This document shows, in pieces, positions 34,614 to 44,560 of a DNA stretch of 64,000 bases. The DNA comes from Spirosoma lacussanchae (GTDB taxonomy: Bacteria > Bacteroidota > Bacteroidia > Cytophagales > Spirosomataceae): assembly GCF_005870035.1 (NCBI RefSeq), contig NZ_SWJG01000008.1:124001-188000 (forward strand), given 5' to 3'. Within the stretch, counting starts at the first letter, position 1, and each line of letters starts with the position of its first letter. The notes under the pieces were generated by a model that was not told where the DNA came from, ran no database searches, and was given only the letters and a program-made list of their open reading frames with translations. The translations under genes were made by a program, and so were the position numbers.

Positions 34614-36365
34614 ATGAATCTGTACGCATTACTTTTCTTCCTGCTGGGGTTGGGCGGACTGCTTCAACGAGCCGAAGCGCGGGCCGAAGTGCCGGCCATC
34701 GACAGCTCCCGGAAAGCGATTCGTCAGATGCTGGTCGAGAAGAACTACCGGGGCGCGGCAAAAGCGTACCAGGAGCTGGGCTGGCTGTACCACCAGCAGT
34801 ATGGCTACAACAAGTACACCATGGAAGCCTACTTCAATGGGATGAAGTACTACAGTCTGGCAGGCGATTCAGCCGGCTATTACAACGAGCACATTGTCAT
34901 CGGCGATTATTACACCCACGATTTCTTCATGCAAAAGTCTGCCGAGCAGTACCTCAGAAAGGCGTTGCAGTTTTTTGTGCGGGTTAAAAATGTGCCAAAA
35001 ATCATTGAATGTCGCCTTGATCTGGCCAATATCGATCAGAAACGGAATCCCGTGCCGACCACGCTGCTCACTGAACTAAGGGCCGTAGAGCGCATCAGTG
35101 CTGAGCACAAAGAACTTTATTTTCAGGCGTTTGCGCAGAACCTGCTGGCTAATACCTATTCGCGCGTCAAGCAGCCCGACTCGGCTTACTTTTTTGCCAG
35201 CCGAAGCCTGGCACTCTCCAAGCAGGTGCGGGTAAACTGGCTCATTGCGCTGAACCACTTTTACCTGGGCATCGTGGAGCAGTTTCGGAACCACCCTCAG
35301 GCGGCCCTGGACGAGTACCGCCAATCGCAGGCGCTGGCCAGGGTCGAAAACAACGTAGGCATGCTGCGTGAACTGGCCAAACACTCGGCCTACAGTTATG
35401 CCAGCATGGGCGATCATAAACGGGCCTATGACGAAACCCTGCTGTCGCTCGATTTTGCCGACCAGTTTTACCAGTCCGAACAAACTAAAAGCATTCGGCT
35501 GCAGGAGCTGGATAGCCAGATCAAAACCCTGGCTGTTGAGAAACAGCTGGCTGAAGAAAAAAGCCGCCACCAGCAGATGCTCAACTCGGGGCTGATAGCC
35601 GTCTTGATTATCAGCGTACTGGGTGTGGTGGCGCTGGTGTTTCTTCGGCGGCAGCAAAAGCTGATTGCGCATCAACAGGCGGTTATTGCCCAGCAGCAAA
35701 TCCGTCAGCTTGAGCTAAAGTCGTTGCAGGCTATGATCGAAGGGCAGGAAAGTGAGCGGAGCCGGATTGCCCGCGACCTGCACGATGGACTCGGCATTCA
35801 GCTGTCGCGGATCAAACTGTTTGTCGAAGCCCATCAGGAACAGCTGCCCTGCTCGGTAAAAGACCCGCTCAACCAGTTTCTGGACGAAGCCTGTACCGAA
35901 ACCCGGCTGATATCCAACGATTTGAGACCTTATGCCCTGTCGACGTTTGGGCTGGTACCCGCCGTCGAAGATCTGATTCAGAAACTGAATCTGGTCAACG
36001 AAACAAAGTTATTCATTGAGCATTACGGCGACTTACCACCCCTGGGCGACGAGGCCTCGGTGATGCTTTTCCGGGTGCTTCAGGAGTTGCTCAATAACGC
36101 CCTCAAACACGCACAGGCTCAGTCGATTACGGTGCAAATTATGGCCAACGACGAAACCCTGCTGATCAGCGTCGATGACGACGGGCAGGGCGGCCATTTT
36201 CCGGAAGCCACGTCGACAGGAAACGGGATAGCCAACATTCGCTCCCGCATAGACTACCTCGGTGGGCAGGTCATGTGGCAGAGCGAACCTGATCGGGGTA
36301 CGTCGGTCATGATCTCACTACCCATGCATAAACTGGTCAGGCCAGGCACACCCGTCGACATCTGA
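34614..36365 (+). CDS. TPR-containing HisKA_3 sensor kinase
   Basis: 583 aa. A signal peptide (1-23) leads to a periplasmic helical TPR-like region to about residue 300 (YRGAAKAYQELGWLYHQQYG; ALDEYRQSQALARVENNVG). A coiled coil, one membrane segment (GLIAVLIISVLGVVALVFL, about 325), a second coiled coil, then HisKA_3 with IARDLHDGLG (phospho-His) and HATPase_c with ELLNNALKHA, DDDGQGG and GNGIANIRSR follow. This layout is common for NarL-type partners in Bacteroidota. The TPR part may bind a partner protein or ligand. Confidence 0.92.
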   Translation: MNLYALLFFLLGLGGLLQRAEARAEVPAIDSSRKAIRQMLVEKNYRGAAKAYQELGWLYHQQYGYNKYTMEAYFNGMKYYSLAGDSAGYYNEHIVIGDYYTHDFFMQKSAEQYLRKALQFFVRVKNVPKIIECRLDLANIDQKRNPVPTTLLTELRAVERISAEHKELYFQAFAQNLLANTYSRVKQPDSAYFFASRSLALSKQVRVNWLIALNHFYLGIVEQFRNHPQAALDEYRQSQALARVENNVGMLRELAKHSAYSYASMGDHKRAYDETLLSLDFADQFYQSEQTKSIRLQELDSQIKTLAVEKQLAEEKSRHQQMLNSGLIAVLIISVLGVVALVFLRRQQKLIAHQQAVIAQQQIRQLELKSLQAMIEGQESERSRIARDLHDGLGIQLSRIKLFVEAHQEQLPCSVKDPLNQFLDEACTETRLISNDLRPYALSTFGLVPAVEDLIQKLNLVNETKLFIEHYGDLPPLGDEASVMLFRVLQELLNNALKHAQAQSITVQIMANDETLLISVDDDGQGGHFPEATSTGNGIANIRSRIDYLGGQVMWQSEPDRGTSVMISLPMHKLVRPGTPVDI

Positions 36366-36458
36366 TCTAACCAGCCTGATGAACCGCTAAGCCAGCGACT
36401 ATACCCTCAATTCTCTATTACTTCTATTGTCTTACTGTAACAATTGATTCTTTCTCCT

Positions 36459-39400
36459 ATGATTAAACATGTGCTTTCTGGCTTCGTCCTGTTGAGTAGC
36501 TGGCTACCGGTCAGTGCTCAGCAACGAACCGTTGCAAGCCCGGCTCCCGGCAGCAATCGGGTAGCGATGGCTACATCAGGCGCTGCTAAACCGAGTACCG
36601 GAGTCCCTTCCGATGCTAAAGCGCTGATAAAAGGCACCGTCTCCGACGAAAAAGGGAACGGTTTGCCAGGCGCCACCGTCTCCGTAAAAGGCACCCAGAT
36701 CGGGACCACGACGGACATCAATGGGGCCTTTTCGCTCAACATGCCTGCGGGTAGCAAGGTGCTGGTGATTTCGTTCATCGGCATGAAGACTCAGGAGGTA
36801 GAGGTAGGTACCCGCACCACGCTCAATATCACCCTGCAAACCGGCGATCAGTCCCTCGACGAGGTGGTGGTCATCGGTTACGGTACCGCCAAACGGTCGG
36901 ACGTAACCTCCTCGATCACAACGGTGAAAGCGGCCGAGCTGAAAGATATTCCGGCGGCCGGGGTCGACCAGCTCCTGCAGGGTAAAGCCGCCGGGGTTAC
37001 GGTAACCAGCAACGGTGGTCAGCCGGGTGGGGGCGTATCCGTTAAAGTTCGGGGGGTAACTTCCATTAACAGCAACGACCCGCTATTCGTCATCGACGGG
37101 GTTCCGTTCATTGGCGGCAATACCTCGTCCAGCTCAGGCTATGCCGGTTTGGGAGGGGGCGATGGCCAGACGGGTAACAGCGTCATGGCCATGCTGAACC
37201 CCAACGATATTGAATCCATCGATGTCCTTAAAGACGCATCGGCGCAGGCTATTTACGGGTCACAGGCGGCTAACGGGGTAATTCTGGTCACCACCAAAAA
37301 AGGGAAACAGGGCGAAGGCAAGATCAATTATGAGATGTATACGGGCGTGTCTGAAGTAGCCCGGCGTCTCGACCTGATGGACCTGCGCGATTTTGCCCGC
37401 TACCAGAACGAGGTACTCCCCATCATCGGCAATCCGGTGGCTGATGAGTTCAAAAACCCCGATATTCTCGGACCCGGTACCGACTGGCAGGAAGCGATGT
37501 TCCAGCGCGGAACCATTAACAACCACCAGCTGAGCTTTTCGGGTGGCCGCGACAAAACGACCTACTACCTGTCGCTGAACTACTTCGACAACAAGGGTAT
37601 TCTGCTGGGCTCGGACTTCAAACGCTATGCCTCCCGGTTTAGCCTCGACAGCCAGCTAAAAACCTGGGTTAAAGTGGGTCTGAGCGCCAACGTATCCCGC
37701 AGTATCCAGAACGTTTCCCTGGCCGATGCGGCCGAAGGGACCATCTGGTGGGGCGCGTCGACCAGCCCGCTGACGCCGGTAAAAAACCTCGACGGAACAT
37801 GGGGTGGTGGGCAAACGGTGGGCGGTGTGCAGTATTACGGCTCTAACCTGGTCGGCAACAGCCAATACCGAGGCAACACCAAAACGACCAATAATATCTT
37901 CGGAAGTCTGTACGCTGAATTTCAGCTGCTGAAGGATATATCGTTCCGTAATGAGCTGTCGTATTCGCTGGGTCAGGACAACAACGTCGCTTTCCAGAAA
38001 GCGGGTAACGTAGGTAGCACCTCGTTCCGTAGTAAACTGATCGACTCGCGTTCAGACAGTTACTACTGGTCGCTGACCAACTACCTGTCGTACAATAAGT
38101 ACGTGAAGAAGCACGGCATCCAGGCCACGCTGGGTCATCAGGCGCAAAACTCGTATTACCAGAGCATCTCGGGTACGAAGGTCGACCTGCAGGCTAATAT
38201 TTTTGACCTGAGCACCGGCAGCGCCGACCAGACGACCTGGGGTCTGAATGGCGGTAAAGGTCAGTGGGCCATGGAGTCGTACTTTGCGCGGGCTAACTAC
38301 ACCTACGACGACAAGTACTCGCTGGCAGCCAGTTTCCGGGCCGACGGATCGTCGAACTTTGGTCCTAACAACCGCTGGGGCTACTTCCCCGGTGTATCGG
38401 CCGGCTGGACGGTCTCGAACGAGAAATTCATGAAAGGGGCCATTGCCAACGTGCTGAGCTATACCAAGCTGCGCGTGGGCTACGGGATGGTCGGTAACCA
38501 GAACTTCCCGGGTGGTGCGCCTAACCCGGCCTACGTGGGTGCCGTTCAGTTCTTCTCGGGCCCGGTTGGGTTTGGTTCATCGAACATGATTAACGGAATA
38601 CCAAACCCGAACCTGAAGTGGGAGTCGGTCAGAACGACCAACGCTGGGGTTGACCTGGGCTTCTTCAACGGCCGGATCGACGCTACGATCGATGTATATA
38701 AGAAAGTAACGTCAGACATGATCATCTTCCTCACCGGCCCGAACCTGATTGGCGTGGGCGACCAGTGGGATGATCTGAAAGCACCGCTGGGAAACGCCGG
38801 TCAGATGACTAACACCGGTATCGACGTCGGCATCACGACCACCAATATCAAGCGGGGCAACTTCACCTGGCGGACCAATGCGGTACTGACGCAGTTCACC
38901 AACAGCTACGACCGCGCAGCCAGTGCGGCTTCGGCCCTCGATGGTAAGGTATATTACAACAACTACCTGATTACCCACACCACGCCCGGTCGGCCGGTGG
39001 GTTCGTTCTGGGGACTAGTAACGGATGGTTTGTACCGCACCCAGGCCGACCTGGATCAGAGCCTGCCCCAGTTTGGCTATAAGGTGAACGAAACCGAAAC
39101 CTGGCTTGGTGACATCCGATACAAAGACATCAACGGCGACAAGAAGATCGACGCGCAGGATTACACCTTTATCGGTAGCCCACTGCCCAAGTTCAGCTGG
39201 GGTCTGACTAATTCGCTGAACTACGGTGATTTCGACTTCTCGCTGTTCCTGCAGGGAAGTCAGGGCGCTAAAGCGTTCAACTTCCTGCGCTGGCAGCTGG
39301 AAGGGCTGAGCAATGCGTATACCAACCAGATGCGCACGGTTGTGGACCGCTATACGGAGTCGAATACGGATGGTGCCCTGCCCCGGTTTACGACAACGAA

Positions 39401-39686
39401 CAAGAACAACACGGCCATGTCGGATCGGTATGTTGAAGATGCTTCGTATGCCCGCATTCAGAATATTACCCTGGGATACCGCCTGCCGAAAACGCTGCTG
39501 AACCGGGTTAAAATCCAGAACCTGCGCGTATACGGGTCGATCCAGAACCTGAAGACGTTTACCAACTACTCGGGTTACGATCCGGAGATTGGCGCCTTCA
39601 ACAACAGCATCAAACTGATGAACGTCGACACGGGCCATTACCCGAACCCCCGCACCTTCACCGTCGGCGCCAACCTGCAATTCTAA
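36459..39686 (+). CDS. SusC/RagA-type TonB-dependent receptor, mannan locus
   Basis: 1075 aa from ATG 36459 (in-frame TTG at 36444 upstream). Signal peptide to about residue 22 (WLPVSAQQ), then a low-complexity linker. A carboxypeptidase-D-like domain (IKGTVSDEKGNGLPGATVSV), plug with DEVVVIGYGTAKRSDVTSSI and VLKDASAQAIYGSQAANGV, and a barrel ending RTFTVGANLQF follow. It is first in a run SusC, SusD, surface glycan-binding protein, GH26. It likely imports manno-oligosaccharides, inferred from the GH26 enzyme in the same operon. Confidence 0.95.
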   Translation: MIKHVLSGFVLLSSWLPVSAQQRTVASPAPGSNRVAMATSGAAKPSTGVPSDAKALIKGTVSDEKGNGLPGATVSVKGTQIGTTTDINGAFSLNMPAGSKVLVISFIGMKTQEVEVGTRTTLNITLQTGDQSLDEVVVIGYGTAKRSDVTSSITTVKAAELKDIPAAGVDQLLQGKAAGVTVTSNGGQPGGGVSVKVRGVTSINSNDPLFVIDGVPFIGGNTSSSSGYAGLGGGDGQTGNSVMAMLNPNDIESIDVLKDASAQAIYGSQAANGVILVTTKKGKQGEGKINYEMYTGVSEVARRLDLMDLRDFARYQNEVLPIIGNPVADEFKNPDILGPGTDWQEAMFQRGTINNHQLSFSGGRDKTTYYLSLNYFDNKGILLGSDFKRYASRFSLDSQLKTWVKVGLSANVSRSIQNVSLADAAEGTIWWGASTSPLTPVKNLDGTWGGGQTVGGVQYYGSNLVGNSQYRGNTKTTNNIFGSLYAEFQLLKDISFRNELSYSLGQDNNVAFQKAGNVGSTSFRSKLIDSRSDSYYWSLTNYLSYNKYVKKHGIQATLGHQAQNSYYQSISGTKVDLQANIFDLSTGSADQTTWGLNGGKGQWAMESYFARANYTYDDKYSLAASFRADGSSNFGPNNRWGYFPGVSAGWTVSNEKFMKGAIANVLSYTKLRVGYGMVGNQNFPGGAPNPAYVGAVQFFSGPVGFGSSNMINGIPNPNLKWESVRTTNAGVDLGFFNGRIDATIDVYKKVTSDMIIFLTGPNLIGVGDQWDDLKAPLGNAGQMTNTGIDVGITTTNIKRGNFTWRTNAVLTQFTNSYDRAASAASALDGKVYYNNYLITHTTPGRPVGSFWGLVTDGLYRTQADLDQSLPQFGYKVNETETWLGDIRYKDINGDKKIDAQDYTFIGSPLPKFSWGLTNSLNYGDFDFSLFLQGSQGAKAFNFLRWQLEGLSNAYTNQMRTVVDRYTESNTDGALPRFTTTNKNNTAMSDRYVEDASYARIQNITLGYRLPKTLLNRVKIQNLRVYGSIQNLKTFTNYSGYDPEIGAFNNSIKLMNVDTGHYPNPRTFTVGANLQF

Positions 39687-39764
39687 CTATTGAGCGTATG
39701 GGCTATCGGGTCTCGTTCTGAACCACTCAATCGCTCAGGCACTCAATCACTCAATAGAAAAGTC

Positions 39765-41339
39765 ATGAAACTCAATCGCAAATCCATATATACCCTGTTG
39801 GTTCCGGCGCTGTTGCTGTCGGCCTGCAAAGAGGATTTCATCGAACGCCCGTCGTTGTCAGGAACGACAACGGGTAACTATTATAACAATGCCGAGGAGG
39901 TACGGGCGGCTACGAGTACGCTCTACAGTGGCCTGCCCTGGCGCAATTACGAAAGCCGGGCTCAGGATGCCATTGGTGATGTGATGTCGGGCAATATGTT
40001 CACTTATACCGACACCGAGTACTTAAACTTTTCGGTATCGTCGGCATCGGAGCGGATCGGTGCGGCCTGGGGGGCGTTTTATAAGATCATTGGTTACTCG
40101 AACGTAATGATTAAAACGTTCGAAGAGAAAAAAGCGGCCGGTGGCGACGCTAGCTACCTCGATCCGGCCATTGCCGAATGCCACTTCATCCGGGGAACCC
40201 TGTATTTCTACATTGCCAGAACCTGGGGAGCGGCTCCCATCATTACAGATCCGGGCGCCACAGCCCTGTCGGGTAACTTCAACATTCCGCGTTATCTGCA
40301 GAAGGATGTACTGCGGTTCGCGCTCGAAGAGTTACAGGCGGCTGAAGCGGGTTTGCCCGAGTCAGACGTACCGGGCCGGTTGACCAAGTACGTGGCCAAA
40401 GGCATGATGGCGAAGCTGTACCTCTACAATAAAGACTACGCCAACGCGAAAGCAAAGGCGGAAGAAGTGATCAACTTCGGCAAGTACACCCTGGTGAGCG
40501 ATTACACCGGCATGTTCACCAAGATGAGCATGAACAACAACAGCGAATCGCTCTTCTCCATCCAGCACCAGTTCGCTCAGGACCCCTGGGGAACGGGGAA
40601 TATCAAAAACCCCGACCGGGGCGCTGGTGCTCTGCGCACTTCCGAAGCTGATGCCTGGGAGATGTACGTGCCTTCGCTGGATATCCTGAAGGAGTATGAA
40701 TTTGGCGACCTCCGCCGGCGCTGGTCCATCATGGAGCACGGCTGGACGAACCCGAGCTGGAAACCCCAGCGGGCCAATGCCCCCAAGTACAACGCTTTCA
40801 TGGCCAACGGGTTCAAATATGACACCCTCCAGCCCACCGAAGATGGCGGTAGTCTGAGCCCAACCCGGTCTAACATCACCAAATACTTTGCCGGGCCGGG
40901 TAAGAGCTTTGGCGGTGAGCCGGTGCTGGGTCAGAACTCGGGTAACAACGTAGTGCTGCTGCGCTACGCCGATATTCTGCTGATCTACGCTGAAGCGATT
41001 CTGGGCAGCAATGCGTCGACCTCGGATGCCAAAGCGCTGGAGGCTATCAACCGGGTAAGAAGCCGGGCTGGTCTGGCTCCTCGCACGTCGATCACCCTGG
41101 ATGACATCATGCATGAGCGCCGGGTCGAGTTTGCCTTCGAAGGCGACTACTGGTACGATATTCAGCGGCAGGGCTTTGCGAAGGCAAAGGCCATCATCGA
41201 GAAGCAAAACCGGGGAACAACCACCAACCCGACCTACGTCAGTAATTTCACCGCAGACAAGATGTTTCTGCCGATACCCGCGGGTGAAATCGTGCAGGAT
41301 CCCGAGCTGGGAAAAGACCCCGTACCGTATTATAAATGA
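39765..41339 (+). CDS. SusD-family surface lipoprotein, mannan locus
   Basis: 524 aa from ATG 39765; a TTG at 39690 is unlikely because the lipoprotein signal (PALLLSACKEDF) starts from the ATG. The TPR-rich helical body includes AIAECHFIRGTLYFYIARTW and YADILLIYAEAILGS, then the RRVEFAFEGDYWYDIQRQG block typical of RagB/SusD proteins, ending DPVPYYK. It binds the glycan and lids the SusC partner 79 bp upstream. The short leader holds the near-repeat CACTCAATC. Confidence 0.95.
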   Translation: MKLNRKSIYTLLVPALLLSACKEDFIERPSLSGTTTGNYYNNAEEVRAATSTLYSGLPWRNYESRAQDAIGDVMSGNMFTYTDTEYLNFSVSSASERIGAAWGAFYKIIGYSNVMIKTFEEKKAAGGDASYLDPAIAECHFIRGTLYFYIARTWGAAPIITDPGATALSGNFNIPRYLQKDVLRFALEELQAAEAGLPESDVPGRLTKYVAKGMMAKLYLYNKDYANAKAKAEEVINFGKYTLVSDYTGMFTKMSMNNNSESLFSIQHQFAQDPWGTGNIKNPDRGAGALRTSEADAWEMYVPSLDILKEYEFGDLRRRWSIMEHGWTNPSWKPQRANAPKYNAFMANGFKYDTLQPTEDGGSLSPTRSNITKYFAGPGKSFGGEPVLGQNSGNNVVLLRYADILLIYAEAILGSNASTSDAKALEAINRVRSRAGLAPRTSITLDDIMHERRVEFAFEGDYWYDIQRQGFAKAKAIIEKQNRGTTTNPTYVSNFTADKMFLPIPAGEIVQDPELGKDPVPYYK

Positions 41340-41412
41340 GTCATCTGACGAACCTGGCTGGTCATTCGTATAAACTGAATGAATGGCCGGGTTCAACTAA
41401 ACAGGAAAATCA

Positions 41413-42507
41413 ATGAAAGCATATCGTATAAATTACCTGGCCGGACTGTCGATCCTGACCGTGTTGGCCGGGGCCTCGCTCACTGCCTGCGAAAAAGATA
41501 CCGACGGCCGTCCGCAGATCAGCCCCGGTACCCCCGTCGCTACCAGGATCATGCCCGACTCAGCCGCCAGCGGTTCGGTAGTGACGCTCATCGGTACCGG
41601 CCTCGGCGACATCCGGTCGGTGGTGTTCGAGAAACAAAACGTGCCGGCGGGTTTCCAGACCACGCTGAACACGGCCGAGTCGCTCATTTTCCGGGTGCCT
41701 ACCGAGGCTTCGGGGGGTATGCAGAACATTACGTTCACCAACAGCGCGGGTCAGAGCGTATCGGTTCCGTTCAAAGTGCTGGCCTTTCCGTCGGTTACGG
41801 ATGTGTCGAACTACAACTTCACCAAGGGCACCGTCATCACAATCAACGGTAATAACCTGGACGATGTAACGGCGGTGGCGGTAGCTGATTCGGTGAAAGG
41901 AATCTCGGATGCTGCCACGATCGTATCGAAAGAAAAGAAAAAACTGGTTGTACAGATGCCCGCGTCGAGCCTGACCCGGGGTACGCTGAGCATTACCAAC
42001 GCAACGGGGCGCATCCGGACCAAACAGGAGTTCGTAAATGTCGATAAGGCGTACCAGATTTTCGTGGATTCGTACGGGACTGGCTTTCAGGATGGCTCCT
42101 GGGGCGATGCCGGGGTAATCTCGACCAAGGAGTTTATGTCGGGGACCGCATCGGCGTCTAAAACCTACCAGAAAGGGAACTGGCACTTGATCGCCTTCGC
42201 CAACTGGTCGTCGTCGGCCATCAATTATTCGGCAAACTATACCTACATAACGGGTTGGATTAAAGGCGCTTCGGCCGACTATTCACTCTACGTAACCACC
42301 GATGCGAGTAAAGGGGGCTTCGGCGATACGAACGAAGCCAACCGGATTGATGTGAAAGCCGGCGTCTGGAACTACTTCAAGCTCAAACTGTCGGACATGG
42401 ATTTCTGGCTGCCCGGCAAAACGCTGAAGCAGGTAGGTTTCCGTATCAAAGGCCCCGACAAGCAGGATGAGACCTTCTATTTCGATGATATCATGCTGGT
42501 GAAATAA
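41413..42507 (+). CDS. IPT/TIG surface glycan-binding lipoprotein
   Basis: 364 aa. Lipoprotein signal ends at SLTAC (about residue 26). Two IPT/TIG-like beta-sandwich repeats (GSVVTLIGTGLGDIRSVVFE and GTVITINGNNLDDVTAVAV) are followed by a C-terminal glycan-binding-like domain (about 215-364: NWHLIAFANWSS, YTYITGWIKGASA, FDDIMLVK). This matches the layout of SGBP-type proteins of SusCD loci, which anchor the polysaccharide at the cell surface. It is third in the operon. The ligand is inferred to be beta-mannan. Confidence 0.87.
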   Translation: MKAYRINYLAGLSILTVLAGASLTACEKDTDGRPQISPGTPVATRIMPDSAASGSVVTLIGTGLGDIRSVVFEKQNVPAGFQTTLNTAESLIFRVPTEASGGMQNITFTNSAGQSVSVPFKVLAFPSVTDVSNYNFTKGTVITINGNNLDDVTAVAVADSVKGISDAATIVSKEKKKLVVQMPASSLTRGTLSITNATGRIRTKQEFVNVDKAYQIFVDSYGTGFQDGSWGDAGVISTKEFMSGTASASKTYQKGNWHLIAFANWSSSAINYSANYTYITGWIKGASADYSLYVTTDASKGGFGDTNEANRIDVKAGVWNYFKLKLSDMDFWLPGKTLKQVGFRIKGPDKQDETFYFDDIMLVK

Positions 42508-42617
42508 ACAAACAGAACGGGCGGTTCGTCACTAGGGCGGATCGCCCGATTTATACCGAACAATGCCCAATACCTGCCCTTACCTTTTCTAATCCTCAAC
42601 CTGTACCTTTTCTTTTC

Positions 42618-44348
42618 ATGCATCCGGAGCCGATCAGCCCTTTTTGGGGACTGCTTACCAAACACGTCCTTTTCCCGGCGTTTTTGGCCGTTTTTATGTG
42701 GTCTGGACTGGCCTGGGGCGCGGCTGGCCCGGTTCGGATCGAAGCCGAAACCGGCGTGCTGACGGGCGTTACCATCGCCACTACCACGGCGGGATTTTCC
42801 GGTACCGGATATGTGACCGGGTTTGACCAGCCTACCGACAATCTCGTGTTGACGATCAACGCCCAGGCGGGCCTCTACGAGCTACGAATTGGATATGCAT
42901 CCCCCTTTGGGGATAAAGGGATTGACTTTCAACTTAATACCGAAAAAGGATCGGCAACACTCAGGCAACGGGTTTCGTTCAGCACAGCCAGTCTGGGCAG
43001 TTTCATGCTCCGGGAGGGTGCAAACAGATTAACCCTATCCACCGGGTGGGGGTATTACGATATCGATTACCTGCTGGTCACGCCAACCGTTCCCCCTATA
43101 CCCGTTCAACCTCCTAAAACACTGACCGACGCCCAGGCGACGGCGTCAACGCGCGGACTTTTTTCGTACCTGGTCGATCAATACGGGCGCAGGGTGATTT
43201 CGGGTCAACAGGATGATGTGGAGTACATTCTCGAAAAAACCGGCAAAGAACCGGCCATCGGAGCTTTCGATCTGATCGACTACTCGCCCAGCCGGGTTGC
43301 CAACGGAGCCAGACCCCTCCGCGCCAGCGAGGCTATAATCGATTGGGCCAGGAAGGAAGAGGGGAGAGGGATCATTAGCCTGATGTGGCACTGGAACGCC
43401 CCAACCGATCTGATCAATCAGGCTCCCGACAAGCTTTGGTGGCGTGGTTTTTATACCGAAGCCACCACGTTTGATTTGTCGGCGGCTCTTGCTGATAAAA
43501 GCAGTGATCGCTACAAGCTCCTGCTACACGACATCGATGCGATTGCCGACCAGCTAAAAAAGTTTCAGGCTGCCGACATACCGGTGCTCTGGAGACCGCT
43601 GCACGAAGCGTCGGGTGGCTGGTTCTGGTGGGGCGCCAAAGGAGCGGGTCCGTTTCGGGAACTCTGGCGGCTAACCTACGACCGGCTGACTAATTACCAT
43701 AATCTGCATAACCTGATCTGGGTTTACACCGCAACCGATACGTTCGAGGTGGACTGGTACCCGGGCGATTCATTTGTCGACGTGGTCGGATTGGACGTAT
43801 ATGCCGATGCGTCGGCCAACCTGAGCGGTAACTGGAAGAGCGCCCTGGATCAGCTCAATGGCAAAAAGCTGATTGCGCTGTCAGAAACCGGCCATGTGCC
43901 CAACGCCAGCACCATCCGTGGGTTCGGCACGTGGTGGTCCTGGTTTTCGGTCTGGACGGGGACAGATTACATTAAGAGGCAACCCATTTCGACCCTACAG
44001 GCGGTCTTTACCGATGTCGATATCATCACACGCGATGAGTTACCCAACTGGCGGCTGGCATCATCCGCGTTGGTGACCAGCGTAGACCCGTCGTCTCCGT
44101 TTCAGCTGACCCTACTCGGAAACCCAATCCAGAGCGACCAGATCCAGCTTGAACTTACTAACCCCGACCAGATGCCCCTGACGTTACTGTTGACGGACCT
44201 GAGCGGTTCGCGCGTGCTGGAGCGGACTGTAGAATCGACCACCCGGGTGATCCGGCAAAAGCTGCCAACCACCCTGAGGGCGGGTGTTTATTTTCTGCAG
44301 GTTAGCAGCCCGCGGGGCGTCAGCACGTTCCGGATCGTCAACTACTAG
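42618..44348 (+). CDS. Beta-mannanase: CBM35-like, GH26, type IX tail
   Basis: 576 aa. Signal region 1-35 (LAWGAAGPV). Residues 38-155 form a CBM35/CBM6-like sandwich (IEAETGVLTGVTIATTTAGF, YDIDYLLVTP). The GH26 barrel follows: LMWHWNAPTD, LWRPLHEASGGWFWWG (acid/base Glu) and LIALSETGHVP (nucleophile Glu). The last 90 residues (FQLTLLGNPIQSDQ, LTDLSGSRVLERT, AGVYFLQVSS) form a type A sorting domain for the type IX secretion system, so the enzyme should be surface-attached or released. It cuts beta-1,4-mannan inside the chain. The gene is downstream of the glycan-binding lipoprotein. Confidence 0.93.
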   Translation: MHPEPISPFWGLLTKHVLFPAFLAVFMWSGLAWGAAGPVRIEAETGVLTGVTIATTTAGFSGTGYVTGFDQPTDNLVLTINAQAGLYELRIGYASPFGDKGIDFQLNTEKGSATLRQRVSFSTASLGSFMLREGANRLTLSTGWGYYDIDYLLVTPTVPPIPVQPPKTLTDAQATASTRGLFSYLVDQYGRRVISGQQDDVEYILEKTGKEPAIGAFDLIDYSPSRVANGARPLRASEAIIDWARKEEGRGIISLMWHWNAPTDLINQAPDKLWWRGFYTEATTFDLSAALADKSSDRYKLLLHDIDAIADQLKKFQAADIPVLWRPLHEASGGWFWWGAKGAGPFRELWRLTYDRLTNYHNLHNLIWVYTATDTFEVDWYPGDSFVDVVGLDVYADASANLSGNWKSALDQLNGKKLIALSETGHVPNASTIRGFGTWWSWFSVWTGTDYIKRQPISTLQAVFTDVDIITRDELPNWRLASSALVTSVDPSSPFQLTLLGNPIQSDQIQLELTNPDQMPLTLLLTDLSGSRVLERTVESTTRVIRQKLPTTLRAGVYFLQVSSPRGVSTFRIVNY

Positions 44349-44377
44349 GAACCGGGCGGTGGAATGTGTCGTAAATA

Positions 44378-44410
44378 TTGTATTTATTCTATAGGCACTA
44401 CTAATTTTTG
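44378..44410 (+). promoter_or_regulatory. Weak promoter candidate for the esterase gene
   Basis: TTG (44378-44380), 21 nt, TAATTTTTG (44402-44410), which carries one T more than TAnnTTTG. It lies 150 bp before the esterase start. Confidence 0.35.
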
Positions 44411-44560
44411 GGTCAATCGCTATCTGGCAGGGGTTAGCGTTAGCAGGATGTTCAAATTGCAGAATAGATTTGGGCGGGCAACTCACCATACAGGCACCTG
44501 ATCGAGGGAGGGGTGGGTGCCGGCCCAGCTGGCTAGCTCCCAAAAAAACATCCCCTGCTT

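Noticed and set aside
39724..39755. Near-repeats of CACTCAATC before the SusD start
   Set aside because: Three imperfect short copies in a leader; no sign of an operator or a tandem-repeat array.
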